Shown piece after piece: positions 60,248-64,000 of a DNA stretch of 64,000 bases. The stretch comes from Paenibacillus sp. JNUCC-31. GTDB taxonomy: Bacteria; Bacillota; Bacilli; Paenibacillales; Paenibacillaceae. The position numbers and the translations under genes were made by a program. The notes under the pieces were generated by a model. The model was not told the origin of the DNA. It worked only from the letters and a program-made list of their open reading frames with translations, and did not search any database. Position 1 is the stretch's first letter. Every line of letters begins with the position of its first letter. The stretch is taken from positions 2,914,001 to 2,978,000 of the forward strand of contig NZ_CP062165.1 of assembly GCF_014844075.1 (NCBI RefSeq), written 5' to 3'.

Positions 60248-60311
60248 GTTCCCCTTTCACTTCTCGTCTCTTCAGTATAACCCAGAAAACCTGCGTTAAA
60301 GGTACAGAAAA

Positions 60312-60335
60312 AGCCCAACTCGATATGAGTCGGGC
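60312..60335 (-). terminator. Intrinsic terminator of the kinase-lipoprotein operon
   Basis: On the minus strand GCCCGACTC pairs with GAGTTGGGC, followed by TTTTT. It lies about 55 bases after the lipoprotein stop. Confidence 0.8.
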
Positions 60336-60388
60336 CCACCCTGCTGATTTACTTCTTCTTTCTCTTCTTATACTTCTTCGATGACGAT

Positions 60389-61498
60389 TTACTGCGAGAT
60401 TGTAATAACCGAAGTTACGAAATGATACGATTCATTTTCCTGCACGGACTGTGACAACAAAATCCGGTTACCTTCCGGACTCCAGCTCAGCGGATCGGAG
60501 GCGTTATCCATATCGGCCGAGATCTGGAACTGCTCCGCAGATTCCGTATTGGAGACAAAAAGTCCCTTCTCATCGTCACGTTCCGAATTAATGGTATAGG
60601 CGATTTTGGAATCGTCACCAGACCAGCTTGTTCCGAAGATTTGCGTGCCTCTGGCAAGCGTTGCTTTTTCATTTCCTTCCAGATCGGTCAGCACCAGGGC
60701 CCGTTTGGTATCAGCTGTTTTTTTCACAATCGCCAGTCTCGAACCATCATTGGACGGAATCACCCACTCTACACTTTTTAGCACCTGCTTCACCTCGCCG
60801 GTCTTCGTACTGTAAGCATTCAGCTGCCCGTCCGTACCTGTGATGTAGTAGATTACATCGCCAGAAACGCTGACGCTGCTTACATTGAAGTTACCCGTCT
60901 TGACCAGCACTTTGGTCGTTCCATCCACACTCGCTGATACGATATCCCCTTTCATATTCGGGAAGACAACATGTTTCTCGTCCAGCCAAGCCCCTTCAAA
61001 GACGAAACCGTCGTCCTTGCCAGCAGGAGCTACTTCCCCGTTGTGCAGGTTCAGAATAAAGCCTTTGCCTGTTGATTCCTCTGGTTCTCTGTAGAAAATA
61101 TACTGACTATCCGGCGACACGAGTGGAGAGCCCAGACTCACTTCACTTTCCTTCACAGGTGTATCTGTGCCCTTCGTCAGATCATACATGTATAAGTTAT
61201 GCGGATAACGCTTCACACCCTCAACCGTGACAGGCTTCATGGACATGTTCTCTTTATCCGACAAAATCCAGTCATTGCTCAACCATGCTACCCCGCGCAT
61301 ATTCGGCAGTTTATCGATTTTCTCCAGCTTAAAGCTCTGGTACACCGACGTATTGGTGTTATCCTTTACCGTAATATCCGTACCGGTTTTTCCGTTCTGT
61401 GTATCGCCCCCTGGTTCCGTTGTTCCCCCGCATGCTGTTGCCGATAATAGGACGATTGCCCCGAACGTACCCAAAACCGCCTGTTTCCAATTCATCAT
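60389..61498 (-). CDS. Lipoprotein with TolB-like/WD40-like beta-propeller
   Basis: A 369-residue exported protein. Signal peptide with lipobox ATAC (cysteine near residue 23), a Gly/Thr linker, then repeated blades such as LVSPDSQYIFYREP, SNDGSRLAIVKK, WSGDDSKIAYTIN and WSPEGNRILLS, as in TolB-type propellers. ATG 61498 (with an adjacent ATG) follows GGGGGG; the earlier ATG at 61573 gives no signal peptide. It lies 55 bases after the histidine kinase gene and is probably co-transcribed with the two-component pair, perhaps as an accessory envelope sensor. Confidence 0.82.
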   Translation of the reverse strand: MMNWKQAVLGTFGAIVLLSATACGGTTEPGGDTQNGKTGTDITVKDNTNTSVYQSFKLEKIDKLPNMRGVAWLSNDWILSDKENMSMKPVTVEGVKRYPHNLYMYDLTKGTDTPVKESEVSLGSPLVSPDSQYIFYREPEESTGKGFILNLHNGEVAPAGKDDGFVFEGAWLDEKHVVFPNMKGDIVSASVDGTTKVLVKTGNFNVSSVSVSGDVIYYITGTDGQLNAYSTKTGEVKQVLKSVEWVIPSNDGSRLAIVKKTADTKRALVLTDLEGNEKATLARGTQIFGTSWSGDDSKIAYTINSERDDEKGLFVSNTESAEQFQISADMDNASDPLSWSPEGNRILLSQSVQENESYHFVTSVITISQ

Positions 61499-61553
61499 GG
61501 TCCCCCCTGATTGCTTTCTATAGACCAAGCATACCCATCGCATACTTCCAAAG

Positions 61554-63059
61554 TTATTCAGACTTGTTTCCAACTTGTAAACTCAAATCAGCCAGAGGGA
61601 AAATCAGCTGGAACGTTGTTCCTTCCACATGATTCCTCTCATTAAGCAACAGTGTAATCGTACCGCCTTGTTTCTCTACAAATTGCTTGACGAGCGATAG
61701 CCCCAGCCCGGTTCCCCCGGTTTTTCTGGCCCTGTCTTTGTTAACGGTGTAAAAAGGTTCAAAAATCTTCTCCTGTGCTTCTGCCGGAATCGGCGTACCC
61801 GAGTTGAAGATGCAAATGACTGCTTGACACTCCTGCCTTCGCAGTTCATTGCTAACCCGGATGACACCTCCCGGCACGTTATATTTAATGGCATTATCCA
61901 GCATATTGATGAAAATATGCATCAGGCTCTCGCGATCACTGCGGATCACCGCAGGCTGCAGATTCAGTTCCATGTTCAGCGCAAACTTCTCAGCCTTTCC
62001 TCGCATTCGGCCACAGGCATCCTCCAGCAGGGCTCGTACCTCGACATCCTCCGCCTGATTCTCGAAATCATATTTCTCCAGGGCAGACAAATGCAGTACC
62101 TTCTCAACCATCTCGTACAGCCGCTCGGTTTCCTTGCCGATATTGCTCGTGGCATCATCGAGCAATTGGGGATCATCCTTATACATGTCCAGCAGCTCCA
62201 CATATGCCTTAATGGACGTAAGCGGCGTCTTAAACTCATGGCTGATGTTGCCAATATATTGTTTCTGCTGCTGCTCCAGGGCCTGAAGCTTCTCGATGGC
62301 GAGTTGGAGCTTCTTCTGTTCCGCATGCATGGCTTCAATATTGTGCTGAATGGATGTGCTCATATAATAAATGCCCTGTCCCAGCTCACCCAATTCATCC
62401 TTGCTTCTCACAGGTGATTCGGTAATATAATGCCCTTCACGGATGGAATCAGCCGACTGCTTCAAGCGGGTTATGGCAACAGCAAAACGGTTGTAAAAGA
62501 GATATCCCAGAATGAAGCTTAGTCCAACAACTGCAATCCCCGCCCACATAAACAACTGAAGGATACGGGCATAGAATTCATGATAGCTCTGAACCGGGTA
62601 CTGCATTCGTACAACACCCATCTGTCCATCCGGCCCATCCAGCGGTGCCATATATAGCAGGGTATCTCCCTGTTCGTGGTAAGCAATTTTATTTTGCAGC
62701 GCATAGTTGAGCGTATTCTGAATATCTGCACTTTCTTCAGACGTGATTGAGGAGCCGACCTGCCGCCCGTTCATATCATAAAGCGCAATGGGCAGACCTG
62801 TAGAGCTCGCAAGCTCCTGAGCCAGCCGGCGGCCATTTTGCTGTAAAAAAACCTCCTGCTCCAGACGAACAGCTTCGGTATAGTAAGACTGCCGTACATT
62901 CAGATTGACTAGACGGGTCTGCTGGGACAGAATGGTCTCAATCTGCGTCTGCTGGTTGCGCTCAATACCGCGCAGTACAAGGGAACTGAGCACTACGACG
63001 GTCAGAATCAGTAATGCGGCCAGAAAAACGCTGAACTTCAGCTTGATGCTGACTCTCAT
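61554..63059 (-). CDS. Membrane-bound sensor histidine kinase
   Basis: A 501-residue kinase with TM helix 1 (about 8-30), an extracytoplasmic sensor of about 135 residues, TM helix 2 (about 167-190), HAMP, a coiled linker, HisKA with phospho-accepting H274 (NISHEFKTPL), and HATPase_c with NMLDNAIKYN and GGTGLGLSLVKQFV. The start overlaps the response-regulator stop by ATGA. The sensor part is unlike named families, so the stimulus is unknown. The lipoprotein follows. Confidence 0.93.
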   Translation of the reverse strand: MRVSIKLKFSVFLAALLILTVVVLSSLVLRGIERNQQTQIETILSQQTRLVNLNVRQSYYTEAVRLEQEVFLQQNGRRLAQELASSTGLPIALYDMNGRQVGSSITSEESADIQNTLNYALQNKIAYHEQGDTLLYMAPLDGPDGQMGVVRMQYPVQSYHEFYARILQLFMWAGIAVVGLSFILGYLFYNRFAVAITRLKQSADSIREGHYITESPVRSKDELGELGQGIYYMSTSIQHNIEAMHAEQKKLQLAIEKLQALEQQQKQYIGNISHEFKTPLTSIKAYVELLDMYKDDPQLLDDATSNIGKETERLYEMVEKVLHLSALEKYDFENQAEDVEVRALLEDACGRMRGKAEKFALNMELNLQPAVIRSDRESLMHIFINMLDNAIKYNVPGGVIRVSNELRRQECQAVICIFNSGTPIPAEAQEKIFEPFYTVNKDRARKTGGTGLGLSLVKQFVEKQGGTITLLLNERNHVEGTTFQLIFPLADLSLQVGNKSE

Positions 63060-63766
63060 ACCGAGCCGCCCGGTTCAGGGGCTGACGCCTTGTATCCAAT
63101 TCCGTATACCGTCTGCAATTTTTGCTGATCGGTATCGCCAATTTTTTTACGAAGCCGCTGAATATGAATATCCACCGTACGTGTTCCCCCCGCATATTCC
63201 ATGCCCCACACCCGGTCCAACAGATCATCCCGCGTGTATACCCGCTCCGGATTGGACATGAGGATGGTGAGCAGATCGAATTCCTTTGGCGTCAGATCCA
63301 GCTTCTCCTCATTCACCGTCACGGTGCGGTGAGCGATATGGATGCGTATTGTTCCATTAACAATAGCCTGATTATTGGAATCTTTAGATGGTGGGCTGCT
63401 TTTCTCCACACGCCGCATTAACGCCTTTACCCGGGCGAGCAGTTCTCGGATCTCAAACGGTTTGGTCATGTAATCATCCGCGCCCATTTCCAGGCCGACG
63501 ATTTTGTCCACGATATCATTTTTGACGGTCAGCAAAATAATGCCGATATCCTCCCGGTCCTCCAGCCTGCGGCATACGCCATATCCGTCCAGTTTGGGCA
63601 TCATGACGTCCAGAATCATGACCTGCGGGTGGAATGACGCCACCTTGACTAGCGCTTCCTCGCCGTCATTTGCTGTTTCTACTTCATATCCTTCGCGCCG
63701 CAGCGCGTAAGCAATAGCACTGACGATGCTTGACTCGTCATCCACGACCAGCACTTTTTTATTCAT
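63056..63766 (-). CDS. OmpR family response regulator
   Basis: A 236-residue regulator: receiver domain with acidic pocket D10, phospho-acceptor D53 (MILDVMMPKLDGYG) and K102 (YMTKPFEIRELL), then an OmpR/PhoB winged helix (about 130-236; LDLTPKEFDLLTILM, RTVDIHIQRLRKKI). ATG 63766 follows AGAGGATG; an ATG nine bases upstream abuts it. It pairs with the downstream histidine kinase via a 4-base overlap. Confidence 0.93.
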   Translation of the reverse strand: MNKKVLVVDDESSIVSAIAYALRREGYEVETANDGEEALVKVASFHPQVMILDVMMPKLDGYGVCRRLEDREDIGIILLTVKNDIVDKIVGLEMGADDYMTKPFEIRELLARVKALMRRVEKSSPPSKDSNNQAIVNGTIRIHIAHRTVTVNEEKLDLTPKEFDLLTILMSNPERVYTRDDLLDRVWGMEYAGGTRTVDIHIQRLRKKIGDTDQQKLQTVYGIGYKASAPEPGGSV

Positions 63767-63835
63767 CGAGTTCATCCTCTTTATCTATGTCATCAAACGC
63801 TTCCTGCATCTATGTTAACAAGGAGTGACGGATTC

Positions 63836-64000
63836 GCCAACATCATCAATATGTAAAATATTTGATTATAAGAATATATATTTATTATAATTATAATATT
63901 GTATTAGATGTAGAATAAATACTTCGATACCCTATTTTATTTTTTTGAAATAATTATATTAAATTTTATATAAATTCATAATTTGGAATTATATTCTTTA
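63836..64000. other. AT-rich tract at the window edge
   Basis: From about 63836 to the end the sequence is almost only A and T, a sharp change from the rest of the window. No gene, terminator or clear repeat is visible in it. It may be the edge of a horizontally acquired block or an AT-rich intergenic region. Confidence 0.6.

Overview
The window looks like chromosomal DNA of a Paenibacillus-type member of the Bacillota. The signs are: roughly balanced base composition, strong AGGAGG-type ribosome binding sites with frequent GTG/TTG starts, split two-subunit GcvP-type proteins, a GlpP antiterminator, a TagO/WecA-family enzyme, cydA-cydB-cydD-cydC gene order, sugar ABC importers without their own ATPase, and an exported protein with three SLH domains. 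I found no rRNA, tRNA, CRISPR array or intact mobile element.

Layout. 1-7176 (+): end of a carbohydrate importer operon, then a GH2 beta-galactosidase, an SDR dehydrogenase and two proteins that look like glycine decarboxylase subunits GcvPA/GcvPB but with changed active-site motifs. 7.4-9.5 kb: CidR-like LysR regulator divergent from cidA/cidB. 9.6-12.7 kb: AbrB/zinc-ribbon regulator, a cNMP-binding domain fused to an AlkC-like HEAT domain, and a DoxX/HxlR divergent pair. 12.8-18.0 kb (-): Gfo/Idh/MocA oxidoreductase and glycerol catabolism (glpP-glpK, and glpD with a leader terminator). 18.2-19.7 kb: stand-alone GTP cyclohydrolase II with a long leader, then a TnpB relic. 19.8-24.6 kb (+): sugar ABC importer and gluconokinase-type kinase.

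25-32.9 kb: SnoaL-like protein/ArsR pair with twin operators, an unknown coupled ORF, TagO-like enzyme, and a second sugar ABC importer divergent from a LacI regulator. 33-39.4 kb (-): cydABDC with two Rex-like sites. 39.7-41.7 kb (+): small glycan cluster that appears to be decaying. 41.8-52.1 kb (-): MFS transporter, winged-helix regulator, TrpXYZ-type ABC importer, TetR-kinase operon, Rpn-type nuclease, and trhO followed by an Fe-S-type regulator. 52.6-56.2 kb (+): large modular S-layer-associated protein. 56.3-63.8 kb (-): YfcC carrier, M20 amidohydrolase and LysR; then response regulator, histidine kinase and lipoprotein. The last ~165 bases turn sharply AT-rich.

The best candidate for something undescribed is the GcvPA/GcvPB-like pair in the beta-galactosidase operon. 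Next come the cNMP/AlkC-like fusion and a ~115-base structured repeat lying at a similar distance upstream of two unrelated minus-strand genes (ribA-like and trhO). All calls come from reading the sequence; no database search was run.
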